Shown here: positions 20,345 through 33,700 of the stretch, in pieces
How positions within the stretch are numbered: the first letter of the stretch is position 1
How the letters are laid out: each line of letters opens with the position of its first letter
Origin: Aphrophora alni
Lineage: Eukaryota; Arthropoda; Insecta; Hemiptera; Aphrophoridae
Length of the DNA stretch: 64,000 bases
Direction: 5' to 3'
Assembly (NCBI GenBank): GCA_963513935.1
Contig: OY740772.1
Location: 99,281,340-99,345,339 of the forward strand
Position numbers and translations under genes: made by a program
Notes under the pieces: model-generated
Seen by the model: only the letters and a program-made list of their open reading frames with translations
Database searches by the model: none
What the model was told of the DNA's origin: nothing

Positions 20345-21030
20345 CAATTTGAAGCCTAACTCTCTAACGCGCTGCTTTCCTACTGTGCCTGGGGGTTTTG
20401 GACATGTTTTTAAAAAAATGTGGTATTTGTTATATTTATCATATATGATTTATTATATATCATTTTAAACCTAAAGAAATTACCTTTTTAGATATATATA
20501 CATGTAAATAGATATTTTACTCACAGTCAACACTCCTTAGTCTTGAAAAAGAGTCTTAAAATACACACACAAACAAAAATAGCTACACAGCACTTCACTA
20601 AACATAATTGGCCTTTGTATGATACAGTTTGAAACATTCAGGTACAGAAAGGGGTACTGAACATTCTGGGCACCACCATAACTCAAAAGGTATTTATTAT
20701 TCAAGAAAAACAACAAACAAACATAACGAATCTTGATTACTCAGTCACTAACTTTGAACTAAACAAACGTCTGCTACGTTCCTCGTAGACGTGTTACGTT
20801 GCCTAGCATCAGCTTTATAATATTTATATTTAGTCCATATCAACAGCACAGACTATTCGAAAATAAAAGACATGCAAAGACCAATTAGCTAAGCAAAAGT
20901 GCCGAAACCGGATTATATGCTGACATCGTGATTGTATACAATTATTTAGCGCAGCCCAATGTATACTCGGGCTTCGGCGGTGAGCGCTGTCGCACTGCCC
21001 GACCTATACTCGAGCTTAGGCTTCAAAGTG
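20345..21030 (-). mobile_element. piggyBac-like element, internally deleted, TTAA-flanked
   Basis: A 686-bp element flanked by TTAA at 20341-20344 and 21031-21034, the piggyBac target. Terminal inverted repeats read CAATTTGAAGCCTAA on the left and CACTTTGAAGCCTAA on the right (reverse complement), differing at two bases. The right end is GC-rich and has a subterminal repeat (TATACTCGGGCTT / TATACTCGAGCTT). The minus strand retains the C-terminal end of a piggyBac-type transposase. Most of the transposase is missing, so it is non-autonomous. Confidence 0.85.
20598..20703 (-). pseudogene. piggyBac-like transposase C-terminal Cys-rich tail
   Basis: The minus strand reads IPFELWWCPECSVPLSVPECFKLYHTKANYV followed by a stop (20598-20600). 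The CPEC...PL...CFxxYH arrangement is the second half of the Cys-rich zinc-binding tail of piggyBac/PGBD transposases. One Cys expected in the PLC position is Ser here. The upstream Cys pair, the catalytic Asp-containing core and the N-terminus are absent, and the frame is closed by stops just upstream, so this is a non-functional remnant. Its position and direction fit the element's inverted repeats and TTAA ends. Confidence 0.7.
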
Positions 21031-21034
21031 TTAA

Positions 21035-21686
21035 TATAAATTAGTTTCTTACTGTGACAATCTAAATGAAAAGTGGAGGGGGTAGTTAGTTCACAAAGTG
21101 AACTATAGATCATCTACTAGTTTGTTTGAGTATATAAGTAAGTGTCTTGGGCACATTAGGTAGTTGAGGCAACAACATCACCCTTGAACATTTTAGAAGG
21201 CCGAAAAGCGATTTACGAATTACGATTAGGAATGTACATCAAAAGATGGAGAGTTTAATTTCGAATCGAACTGTCACTTCTGAAATTGAAAACCATCATT
21301 AATTTCGGAGTTATTTTAATTTTTTTAAATACAAAGTAGGTTAGAGTTTCCTGGTAGGTGTGTCTGCACTACATAGCACAATTCACAGTGTTTCACGGTA
21401 GCACTGGTCACATAAGATTGAGAATATGTACATTAGTGATGATTCACTTCACACAATCAAAATTACCATCAAACTAACAAACAGTTATCATGCACAAGTT
21501 TATACTAGTACACAGCAGCATGGCCATTTTTCTGTTTCTTCTATTTTTATTGAGTTTAGGCTAGTACAACAGTATGAATATAGGATGCAGCACTTACTTG
21601 ACATGACTTATTTATTTTCTTCTAAAATTGGATTTAGTTTGCTAAATTGGTAATAAGCTTTTACTTCTTTTTTTTTAAATTCGTAG
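21035..21686. other. intergenic sequence between piggyBac-like element and array flank
   Basis: Moderately AT-rich. It contains the right-hand direct repeat copy (21158-21185) and a short open frame at 21426-21653 with no recognisable protein. It ends in a pyrimidine-rich tract (about 21660-21678) followed by AG. Confidence 0.55.
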
Positions 21687-21978
21687 GAGAGGTGGAAAAT
21701 CTTCAAAAAACAAAGAAAGACATCTGATCTTCCCAATAATGTGAGATTCTTACTCACTAAAAACTACCTTCCTTCCTGTTAGTACCCCTATCACAGAGGG
21801 CAAGGATTCAGGAATGGTTTTCCATGTATCAAGCTCTTTCCATGGACGTGTCAAGAAGATATGGTGAAAAAAAGCAAAACATTATGTACCGCACAAAGAG
21901 CGAGACAAATCCATAGCTGGGAAAGAATCCAGGTAGGGAAAATCTCGCAACAGATCATGCAGGATCTCTGTTTGGAGT
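21687..21978 (+). other. unrecognised GC-richer, possibly once-coding stretch at the array edge
   Basis: Less AT-rich than its surroundings, and preceded by a splice-acceptor-like tract (TTTTTTTTTAAATTCGTAG). Two protein-like readings are visible. ERWKIFKKQRKTSDLPNNVR... stops at about 21780. A second frame begins VPLSQRARIQEWFSMYQALS and continues ...MDVSRRYGEKKQNIMYRTKS to a stop near 21917. I recognise neither. They could be a broken exon, a transposon scrap or chance. The open frame at 21861-22043 crosses into the satellite and is therefore not a gene. Confidence 0.25.
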
Positions 21979-22616
21979 ACCTTGCTATTTTGCAAAGTTG
22001 GAAAATTGGCAGTTTTCACGAATTAATTACTCAGAAACTATAAGGGATATTTTCGAATTGAAAAAACCACAGTAAAATTTGAACTTTCTTCTTTCCTCAT
22101 GTAAAAGTTCATATCATTACGATGTATAGTTAGTGAGCTACAGGCGTTTTAAAAAGGTATTGCAAGTAGCGAAACGTGAAATGTTAAAATCTGCTATTTT
22201 TATTGACATATAAATTGCAATAACTCTTAAACCATTTAAGATTTCTAAGTGATTTTTTCAGGGTTTATTCTCCTTTCAATTCTGCATCTTTTGATACCCA
22301 TATCGTTGGTTTAAAAAAATTTTGATCTTTTTTGAAAAAACTTTAAACTGCAATTACTCGTAAACCCTTTGAGATTTCAAAGTGTTTTTCTCAGGGTTTA
22401 CTCTCCTTTCAATTGTGCATCTTTCAATATCCATATCATTGGTATTGTTAAATATTGAAATTTTTACAAAAATTAGATAAAAATGATCAAAATATTAAAA
22501 ATTTTGAAATTTCAATAGCACCAATCGACTCCAAATATAATTCTGCTTCTATTAAGCTATAGAAACATTCAAAAATCAAAAACTCACTTTTTGGCTTAAA
22601 AAAGTTGCAAGGGGGT
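21979..22616. repeat. satellite monomer 1 (array edge copy)
   Basis: The leftmost monomer, 638 bp. By eye it differs from monomer 2 at one place (CAAATATAATT here, CAAACATAATT there). It begins directly after unique sequence ending TTTGGAGT, sharing GTACC with normal monomer junctions. No decay gradient is seen at this edge. Confidence 0.9.
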
Positions 22617-25600
22617 ACCTTGCTATTTTGCAAAGTTGGAAAATTGGCAGTTTTCACGAATTAATTACTCAGAAACTATAAGGGATATTTTCGAATTGAA
22701 AAAACCACAGTAAAATTTGAACTTTCTTCTTTCCTCATGTAAAAGTTCATATCATTACGATGTATAGTTAGTGAGCTACAGGCGTTTTAAAAAGGTATTG
22801 CAAGTAGCGAAACGTGAAATGTTAAAATCTGCTATTTTTATTGACATATAAATTGCAATAACTCTTAAACCATTTAAGATTTCTAAGTGATTTTTTCAGG
22901 GTTTATTCTCCTTTCAATTCTGCATCTTTTGATACCCATATCGTTGGTTTAAAAAAATTTTGATCTTTTTTGAAAAAACTTTAAACTGCAATTACTCGTA
23001 AACCCTTTGAGATTTCAAAGTGTTTTTCTCAGGGTTTACTCTCCTTTCAATTGTGCATCTTTCAATATCCATATCATTGGTATTGTTAAATATTGAAATT
23101 TTTACAAAAATTAGATAAAAATGATCAAAATATTAAAAATTTTGAAATTTCAATAGCACCAATCGACTCCAAACATAATTCTGCTTCTATTAAGCTATAG
23201 AAACATTCAAAAATCAAAAACTCACTTTTTGGCTTAAAAAAGTTGCAAGGGGGTACCTTGCTATTTTGCAAAGTTGGAAAATTGGCAGTTTTCACGAATT
23301 AATTACTCAGAAACTATAAGGGATATTTTCGAATTGAAAAAACCACAGTAAAATTTGAACTTTCTTCTTTCCTCATGTAAAAGTTCATATCATTACGATG
23401 TATAGTTAGTGAGCTACAGGCGTTTTAAAAAGGTATTGCAAGTAGCGAAACGTGAAATGTTAAAATCTGCTATTTTTATTGACATATAAATTGCAATAAC
23501 TCTTAAACCATTTAAGATTTCTAAGTGATTTTTTCAGGGTTTATTCTCCTTTCAATTCTGCATCTTTTGATACCCATATCGTTGGTTTAAAAAATTTTTG
23601 ATCTTTTTTGAAAAAACTTTAAACTGCAATTACTCGTAAACCCTTTGAGATTTCATAGTGTTTTTCTCAGGGTTTACTCTCCTTTCAATTGTGCATCTTT
23701 CAATATCCATATCATTGGTATTGTTAAATATTGAAATTTTTACAAAAATTAGATAAAAATGATCAAAATATTAAAAATTTTGAAATTTCAATAGCACCAA
23801 TCGACTCCAAACATAATTCTGCTTCTATTAAGCTATAGAAACATTCAAAAATCAAAAACTCACTTTTTGGCTTAAAAAAGTTGCAAGGGGACCTTGCTAT
23901 TTTGCAAAGTTGGAAAATTGGCAGTTTTCACGAATTAATTACTCAGAAACTATAAGGGATATTTTCGAATTGAAAAAACCACAGTAAAATTTGAACTTTC
24001 TTCTTTCCTCATGTAAAAGTTCATATCATTACGATGTATAGTTAGTGAGCTACAGGCGTTTTAAAAAGGTATTGCAAGTAGCGAAACGTGAAATGTTAAA
24101 ATCTGCTATTTTTATTGACATATAAATTGCAATAACTCTTAAACCATTTAAGATTTCTAAGTGATTTTTTCAGGGTTTATTCTCCTTTCAATTCTGCATC
24201 TTTTGATACCCATATCGTTGGTTTAAAAAAATTTTGATCTTTTTTGAAAAAACTTTAAACTGCAATTACTCGTAAACCCTTTGAGATTTCAAAGTGTTTT
24301 TCTCAGGGTTTACTCTCCTTTCAATTGTGCATCTTTCAATATCCATATCATTGGTATTGTTAAATATTGAAATTTTTACAAAAATTAGATAAAAATGATC
24401 AAAATATTAAAAATTTTGAAATTTCAATAGCACCAATCGACTCCAAACATAATTCTGCTTCTATTAAGCTATAGAAACATTCAAAAATCAAAAACTCACT
24501 TTTTGGCTTAAAAAAGTTGCAAGGGGGTACCTTGCTATTTTGCAAAGTTGGAAAATTGGCAGTTTTCACGAATTAATTACTCAGAAACTATAAGGGATAT
24601 TTTCGAATTGAAAAAACCACAGTAAAATTTGAACTTTCTTCTTTCCTCATGTAAAGTTCATATCATTACGATGTATAGTTAGTGAGCTACAGGCGTTTTA
24701 AAAAGGTATTGCAAGTAGCGAAACGTGAAATGTTAAAATCTGCTATTTTTATTGACATATAAATTGCAATAACTCTTAAACCATTTAAGATTTCTAAGTG
24801 ATTTTTTCAGGGTTTATTCTCCTTTCAATTCTGCATCTTTTGATACCCATATCGTTGGTTTAAAAAATTTTTGATCTTTTTTGAAAAAACTTTAAACTGC
24901 AATTACTCGTAAACCCTTTGAGATTTCATAGTGTTTTTCTCAGGGTTTACTCTCCTTTCAATTGTGCATCTTTCAATATCCATATCATTGGTATTGTTAA
25001 ATATTGAAATTTTTACAAAAATTAGATAAAAATGATCAAAATATTAAAAATTTTGAAATTTCAATAGCACCAATCGACTCCAAACATAATTCTGCTTCTA
25101 TTAAGCTATAGAAACATTCAAAAATCAAAAACTCACTTTTTGGCTTAAAAAAGTTGCAAGGGGACCTTGCTATTTTGCAAAGTTGGAAAATTGGCAGTTT
25201 TCACGAATTAATTACTCAGAAACTATAAGGGATATTTTCGAATTGAAAAAACCACAGTAAAATTTGAACTTTCTTCTTTCCTCATGTAAAAGTTCATATC
25301 ATTACGATGTATAGTTAGTGAGCTACAGGCGTTTTAAAAAGGTATTGCAAGTAGCGAAACGTGAAATGTTAAAATCTGCTATTTTTATTGACATATAAAT
25401 TGCAATAACTCTTAAACCATTTAAGATTTCTAAGTGATTTTTTCAGGGTTTATTCTCCTTTCAATTCTGCATCTTTTGATACCCATATCGTTGGTTTAAA
25501 AAAATTTTGATCTTTTCTGAAAAAACTTTAAACTGCAATTACTCGTAAACCCTTTGAGATTTCAAAGTGTTTTTCTCAGGGTTTACTCTCCTTTCAATTG

Positions 25601-25802
25601 TGCATCTTTCAATATCCATATCATTGGTATTGTTAAATATTGAAATTTTTACAAAAATTAGATAAAAATGATCAAAATATTAAAAATTTTGAAATTTCAA
25701 TAGCACCAATCGACTCCAAACATAATTTTGCTTCTATTAAGCTATAGAAACATTCAAAAATCAAAAACTCACTTTTTGGCTTAAAAAAGTTGCAAGGGGG
25801 GT
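22617..25802. repeat. dimeric higher-order pattern at the array's left end
   Basis: Monomers starting at 23255 and 24529 share variants absent from those at 22617, 23891 and 25164: AAAAAATTTTTGATC, GATTTCATAGTG, and a shortened GGGGACC at their right junctions. Alternation of two monomer types indicates amplification of a ~1.27-kb dimer here. Confidence 0.7.
22662..23215. repeat. diverged internal subrepeats within one monomer (example: monomer 2)
   Basis: Boxes resembling AATNACTCNNAAAC recur at 22662, 22857, 22990 and, more loosely, 23161 (AATCGACTCCAAAC). The copies at 22857 and 22990 align without gaps for about 95 bp at roughly 85% identity by hand count, both containing CTCCTTTCAATT and CCATATC. 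The 22662 copy is weaker. The ~638-bp monomer therefore seems to have grown from tandem duplication of a unit of about 130-195 bp. The same layout is present in every monomer. Confidence 0.65.
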
Positions 25803-27718
25803 ACCTTGCTATTTTGCAAAGTTGGAAAATTGGCAGTTTTCACGAATTAATTACTCAGAAACTATAAGGGATATTTTCAAATTGAAAAAACCACAGTAAA
25901 ATTTGAACTTTCTTCTTTCCTCATGTAAAAGTTCATATCATTACGATGTATAGTTAGTGAGCTACAGGCGTTTTAAAAAGGTATTGCAAGTAGCGAAAAG
26001 TGAAATGTTAAAATCTGCTATTTTTATTGACATATAAATTGCAATACCTCTTAAACCATTTAAGATTTCTAAGTGATTTTTTCGGGGTTTATTCTCCTTT
26101 CAATTCTGCATCTTTTGATACCCATATCGTTGGTTTAAAAAAATTTTGATCTTTTTTGAAAAAACTTTAAACTGCAATTACTCGTAAACCCTTTGAGATT
26201 TCAAAGTGTTTTTCTCAGGGTTTACTCTCCTTTCAATTGTGCATCTTTCAATATCCATATCATTGGTATTGTTAAATATTGAAATTTTTACAAAAATTAG
26301 ATAAAAATGATCAAAATATTAAAAATTTTGAAATTTCAATAGCACCAATCGACTCCAAACATAATTCTGCTTCTATTAAGCTATAGAAACATTCAAAAAT
26401 CAAAAACTCACTTTTTGGCTTAAAAAAGTTGCAAGGGGGGTACCTTGCTATTTTGCAAAGTTGGAAAATTGACAGTTTTCACGAATTAATTACTCAGAAA
26501 CTATAAGGGATATTTTCAAATTGAAAAAACCACAGTAAAATTTGAACTTTCTTCTTTCATCATGTAAAAGTTCATATCATTACGATGTATAGTTAGTGAG
26601 CTACAGGCGTTTTAAAAAGGTATTGCAAGTAGCGAAACGTGAAATGTTAAAATCTGCTATTTTTATTGACATATAAATTGCAATAACTCTTAAACCATTT
26701 AAGATTTCTAAGTGATTTTTTCAGGGTTTATTCTCCTTTCAATTCTGCATCTTTTGATACCCATATCGTTGGTTTAAAAAAATTTTGATCTTTTCTGAAA
26801 AAACTTTAAACTGCAATTACTCGTAAACCCTTTGAGATTTCAAAGTGTTTTTCTCAGGGTTTACTCTCCTTTCAATTGTGCATCTTTCAATATCCATATC
26901 ATTGGTATTGTTAAATATTGAAATTTTTACAAAAATTAGATAAAAATGATCAAAATATTAAAAATTTTGAAATTTCAATAGCACCAATCGACTCCAAACA
27001 TAATTCTGCTTCTATTAAGCTATAGAAACATTCAAAAATCAAAAACTCACTTTTTGGCTTAAAAATGTTGCAAGGGGGGTACCTTGCTATTTTGCAAAGT
27101 TGGAAAATTGACAGTTTTCACGAATTAATTACTCAGAAACTATAAGGGATATTTTCAAATTGAAAAAACCACAGTAAAATTTGAACTTTCTTCTTTCCTC
27201 ATGTAAAAGTTTATATCATTACGATGTATAGTTAGTGAGCTACAGGCGTTTTAAAAAGGTATTGCAAGTAGCGAAACGTGAAATGTTAAAATCTGCTATT
27301 TTTATTGACATATAAATTGCAATAACTCTTAAACCATTTAAGATTTCTAAGTGATTTTTTCAGGGTTTATTCTCCTTTCAATTCTGCATCTTTTGATACC
27401 CATATCGTTGGTTTAAAAAAATTTTGATCTTTTCTGAAAAAACTTTAAACTGCAATTACTCGTAAACCCTTTGAGATTTCAAAGTGTTTTTCTCAGGGTT
27501 TACTCTCCTTTCAATTGTGCATCTTTCAATATCCATATCATTGGTATTGTTAAATATTGAAATTTTTACAAAAATTAGATAAAAATGATCAAAATATTAA
27601 AAATTTTGAAATTTCAATAGCACCAATCGACTCCAAACATAATTTTGCTTCTATTAAGCTATAGAAACATTCAAAAATCAAAAACTCACTTTTTGGCTTA
27701 AAAATAGCAAGGGGGGGT

Positions 27719-30700
27719 ACCTTGCTATTTTGCAAAGTTGGAAAATTGGCAGTTTTCACGAATTAATTACTCAGAAACTATAAGGGATATTTTCAAATTG
27801 AAAAAACCACAGTAAAATTTGAACTTTCTTCTTTCCTCATGTAAAAGTTCATATCATTACGATGTATAGTTAGTGAGCTACAGGCGTTTTAAAAAGGTAT
27901 TGCAAGTAGCGAAAAGTGAAATGTTAAAATCTGCTATTTTTATTGACATATAAATTGCAATACCTCTTAAACCATTTAAGATTTCTAAGTGATTTTTTCG
28001 GGGTTTATTCTCCTTTCAATTCTGCATCTTTTGATACCCATATCGTTGGTTTAAAAAAATTTTGATCTTTTTTGAAAAAACTTTAAACTGCAATTACTCG
28101 TAAACCCTTTGAGATTTCAAAGTGTTTTTCTCAGGGTTTACTCTCCTTTCAATTGTGCATCTTTCAATATCCATATCATTGGTATTGTTAAATATTGAAA
28201 TTTTTACAAAAATTAGATAAAAATGATCAAAATATTAAAAATTTTGAAATTTCAATAGCACCAATCGACTCCAAACATAATTCTGCTTCTATTAAGCTAT
28301 AGAAACATTCAAAAATCAAAAACTCACTTTTTGGCTTAAAAAAGTTGCAAGGGGGGTACCTTGCTATTTTGCAAAGTTGGAAAATTGACAGTTTTCACGA
28401 ATTAATTACTCAGAAACTATAAGGGATATTTTCAAATTGAAAAAACCACAGTAAAATTTGAACTTTCTTCTTTCCTCATGTAAAAGTTCATATCATTACG
28501 ATGTATAGTTAGTGAGCTACAGGCGTTTTAAAAAGGTATTGCAAGTAGCGAAACGTGAAATGTTAAAATCTGCTATTTTAATTGACATATAAATTGCAAT
28601 ACCTCTTAAACCATTTAAGATTTCTAAGTGATTTTTTCAGGGTTTATTCTCCTTTCAATTCTGCATCTTTTGATACCCATATCGTTGGTTTAAAAAAATT
28701 TTGATCTTTTTTGAAAAAACTTTAAACTGCAATTACTCGTAAACCCTTTGAGATTTCAAAGTGTTTTTCTCAGGGTTTACTCTCCTTTCAATTGTGCATC
28801 TTTCAATATCCATATCATTGGTATTGTTAAATATTGAAATTTTTACAAAAATTAGATAAAAATGATCAAAATATTAAAAGTTTTGAAATTTCAATAGCAC
28901 CAATCGACTCCAAACATAATTCTGCTTCTATTAAGCTATAGAAACATTCAAAAATCAAAAACTCACTTTTTGGCTTAAAAAAGTTGCAACGGGGGTACCT
29001 TGCTATTTTGCAAAGTTGGAAAATTGGCAGTTTTCACGAATTAATTACTCAGAAACTATAAGGGATATTTTCAAATTGAAAAAACCACAGTAAAATTTGA
29101 ACTTTCTTTTTTCATCATGTAAAAGTTCATATCATTACGATGTATAGTTAGTGAGCTACAGGCGTTTTAAAAAGGTATTGCAAGTAGCGAAACGTGAAAT
29201 GTTAAAATCTGCTATTTTTATTGACATATAAATTGCAATAACTCTTAAACCATTTAAGATTTCTAAGTGATTTTTTTCAGGGTTTATTCTCCTTTCAATT
29301 CTGCATCTTTTGATACCCATATCGTTGGTTTAAAAAAATTTTGATCTTTTTTGAAAAAACTTTAAACTGCAATTACTCGTAAACCCTTTGAGATTTCAAA
29401 GTGTTTTTCTCAGGGTTTACTCTCCTTTCAATTGTGCATCTTTCAATATCCATATCATTGGTATTGTTAAATATTGAAATTTTTACAAAAATTAGATAAA
29501 AATGATCAAAATATTAAAAATTTTGAAATTTCAATAGCACCAATCGACTCCAAACATAATTCTGCTTCTATTAAGCTATAGAAACATTCAAAAATCAAAA
29601 ACTCACTTTTTGGCTTAAAAAAGTTGCAAGGGGGACCTTGCTATTTTGCAAAGTTGGAAAATTGGCAGTTTTCACGAATTAATTACTCAGAAACTATAAG
29701 GGATATTTTCGAATTGAAAAAACCACAGTAAAATTTGAACTTTCTTCTTTCCTCATGTAAAAGTTCATATCATTACGATGTATAGTTAGTGAGCTACAGG
29801 CGTTTTAAAAAGGTATTGCAAGTAGCGAAACGTGAAATGTTAAAATCTGCTATTTTTATTGACATATAAATTGCAATACCTCTTAAACCATTTAAGATTT
29901 CTAAGTGATTTTTTCAGGGTTTATTCTCCTTTCAATTCTGCATCTTTTGATACCCATATCGTTGGTTTAAAAAAATTTTGATCTTTTTTGAAAAAACTTT
30001 AAACTGCAATTACTCGTAAACCCTTTGAGATTTCAAAGTGTTTTTCTCAGGGTTTACTCTCCTTTCAATTGTGCATCTTTCAATATCCATATCATTGGTA
30101 TTGTTAAATATTGAAATTTTTACAAAAATTAGATAAAAATGATCAAAATATTAAAAATTTTGAAATTTCAATAGCACCAATCGACTCCAAACATAATTCT
30201 GCTTCTATTAAGCTATAGAAACATTCAAAAATCAAAAACTCACTTTTTGGCTTAAAAAAGTTGCAAGGGGGGTACCTTGCTATTTTGCAAAGTTGGAAAA
30301 TTGACAGTTTTCACGAATTAATTACTCAGAAACTATAAGGGATATTTTCAAATTGAAAAAACCACAGTAAAATTTGAACTTTCTTCTTTCCTCATGTAAA
30401 AGTTCATATCATTACGATGTATAGTTAGTGAGCTACAGGCGTTTTAAAAAGGTATTGCAAGTAGCGAAACGTGAAATGTTAAAATCTGCTATTTTTATTG
30501 ACATATAAATTGCAATAACTCTTAAACCATTTAAGATTTCTAAGTGATTTTTTCAGGGTTTATTCTCCTTTCAATTCTGCATCTTTTGATACCCATATCG
30601 TTGGTTTAAAAAAATTTTGATCTTTTCTGAAAAAACTTTAAACTGCAATTACTCGTAAACCCTTTGAGATTTCAAAGTGTTTTTCTCAGGGTTTACTCTC

Positions 30701-33700
30701 CTTTCAATTGTGCATCTTTCAATATCCATATCATTGGTATTGTTAAATATTGAAATTTTTACAAAAATTAGATAAAAATGATCAAAATATTAAAAGTTTT
30801 GAAATTTCAATAGCACCAATCGACTCCAAACATAATTCTGCTTCTATTAAGCTATAGAAACATTCAAAAATCAAAAACTCACTTTTTGGCTTAAAAAAGT
30901 TGCAACGGGGGTACCTTGCTATTTTGCAAAGTTGGAAAATTGGCAGTTTTCACGAATTAATTACTCAGAAACTATAAGGGATATTTTCAAATTGAAAAAA
31001 CCACAGTAAAATTTGAACTTTCTTCTTTCCTCATGTAAAAGTTCATATCATTACGATGTATAGTTAGTGAGCTACAGGCGTTTTAAAAAGGTATTGCAAG
31101 TAGCGAAAGTGAAATGTTAAAATCTGCTATTTTTATTGACATATAAATTGCAATAACTCTTAAACCATTTAAGATTTCTAAGTGATTTTTTCAGGGTTTA
31201 TTCTCCTTTCAATTCTGCATCTTTTGATACCCATATCGTTGGTTTAAAAAAATTTTGATCTTTTTTGAAAAAACTTTAAACTGCAATTACTCGTAAACCC
31301 TTTGAGATTTCAAAGTGTTTTTCTCAGGGTTTACTCTCCTTTCAATTGTGCATCTTTCAATATCCATATCATTGGTATTGTTAAATATTGAAATTTTTAC
31401 AAAAATTAGATAAAAATGATCAAAATATTAAAAATTTTGAAATTTCAATAGCACCAATCGACTCCAAACATAATTCTGCTTCTATTAAGCTATAGAAACA
31501 TTCAAAAATCAAAAACTCACTTTTTGGCTTAAAAAAGTTGCAAGGGGGGTACCTTGCTATTTTGCAAAGTTGGAAAATTGGCAGTTTTCACGAATTAATT
31601 ACTGAGAAACTATAAGGGATATTTTCGAATTGAAAAAACCACAGTAAAATTTGAACTTTCTTCTTTCCTCATGTAAAAGTTCATATCATTACGATGTATA
31701 GTTAGTGAGCTACAGGCGTTTTAAAAAGGTATTGCAAGTAGCGAAACGTGAAATGTTAAAATCTGCTATTTTTATTGACATATAAATTGCAATAACTCTT
31801 AAACCATTTAAGATTTCTAAGTGATTTTTTTCAGGGTTTATTCTCCTTTCAATTCTGCATCTTTTGATACCCATATCGTTGGTTTAAAAAAATTTTGATC
31901 TTTTTTGAAAAAACTTTAAACTGCAATTACTCGTAAACCCTTTGAGATTTCAAAGTGTTTTTCTCAGGGTTTACTCTCCTTTCAATTGTGCATCTTTCAA
32001 TATCCATATCATTGGTATTGTTAAATATTGAAATTTTTACAAAAATTAGATAAAAATGATCAAAATATTAAAAATTTTGAAATTTCAATAGCACCAATCG
32101 ACTCCAAACATAATTCTGCTTCTATTAAGCTATAGAAACATTCAAAAATCAAAAACTCACTTTTTGGCTTAAAAAAGTTGCAAGGGGGACCTTGCTATTT
32201 TGCAAAGTTGGAAAATTGGCAGTTTTCACGAATTAATTACTCAGAAACTATAAGGGATATTTTCGAATTGAAAAAACCACAGTAAAATTTGAACTTTCTT
32301 CTTTCCTCATGTAAAAGTTCATATCATTACGATGTATAGTTAGTGAGCTACAGGCGTTTTAAAAAGGTATTGCAAGTAGCGAAACGTGAAATGTTAAAAT
32401 CTGCTATTTTTATTGACATATAAATTGCAATACCTCTTAAACCATTTAAGATTTCTAAGTGATTTTTTCAGGGTTTATTCTCCTTTCAATTCTGCATCTT
32501 TTGATACCCATATCGTTGGTTTAAAAAAATTTTGATCTTTTTTGAAAAAACTTTAAACTGCAATTACTCGTAAACCCTTTGAGATTTCAAAGTGTTTTTC
32601 TCAGGGTTTACTCTCCTTTCAATTGTGCATCTTTCAATATCCATATCATTGGTATTGTTAAATATTGAAATTTTTACAAAAATTAGATAAAAATGATCAA
32701 AATATTAAAAATTTTGAAATTTCAATAGCACCAATCGACTCCAAACATAATTTTGCTTCTATTAAGCTATAGAAACATTCAAAAATCAAAAACTCACTTT
32801 TTGGCTTAAAAATAGCAAGGGGGGGTACCTTGCTATTTTGCAAAGTTGGAAAATTGGCAGTTTTCACGAATTAATTACTCAGAAACTATAAGGGATATTT
32901 TCAAATTGAAAAAACCACAGTAAAATTTGAACTTTCTTCTTTCCTCATGTAAAAGTTCATATCATTACGATGTATAGTTAGTGAGCTACAGGCGTTTTAA
33001 AAAGGTATTGCAAGTAGCGAAAAGTGAAATGTTAAAATCTGCTATTTTTATTGACATATAAATTGCAATACCTCTTAAACCATTTAAGATTTCTAAGTGA
33101 TTTTTTCGGGGTTTATTCTCCTTTCAATTCTGCATCTTTTGATACCCATATCGTTGGTTTAAAAAAATTTTGATCTTTTTTGAAAAAACTTTAAACTGCA
33201 ATTACTCGTAAACCCTTTGAGATTTCAAAGTGTTTTTCTCAGGGTTTACTCTCCTTTCAATTGTGCATCTTTCAATATCCATATCATTGGTATTGTTAAA
33301 TATTGAAATTTTTACAAAAATTAGATAAAAATGATCAAAATATTAAAAATTTTGAAATTTCAATAGCACCAATCGACTCCAAACATAATTCTGCTTCTAT
33401 TAAGCTATAGAAACATTCAAAAATCAAAAACTCACTTTTTGGCTTAAAAAAGTTGCAAGGGGGGTACCTTGCTATTTTGCAAAGTTGGAAAATTGACAGT
33501 TTTCACGAATTAATTACTCAGAAACTATAAGGGATATTTTCAAATTGAAAAAACCACAGTAAAATTTGAACTTTCTTCTTTCCTCATGTAAAAGTTCATA
33601 TCATTACGATGTATAGTTAGTGAGCTACAGGCGTTTTAAAAAGGTATTGCAAGTAGCGAAACGTGAAATGTTAAAATCTGCTATTTTAATTGACATATAA

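Noticed and set aside
21861..22043. 60-codon open frame across the array edge
   Set aside because: Its second half is satellite sequence, and the same words elsewhere in the array are not open with it.
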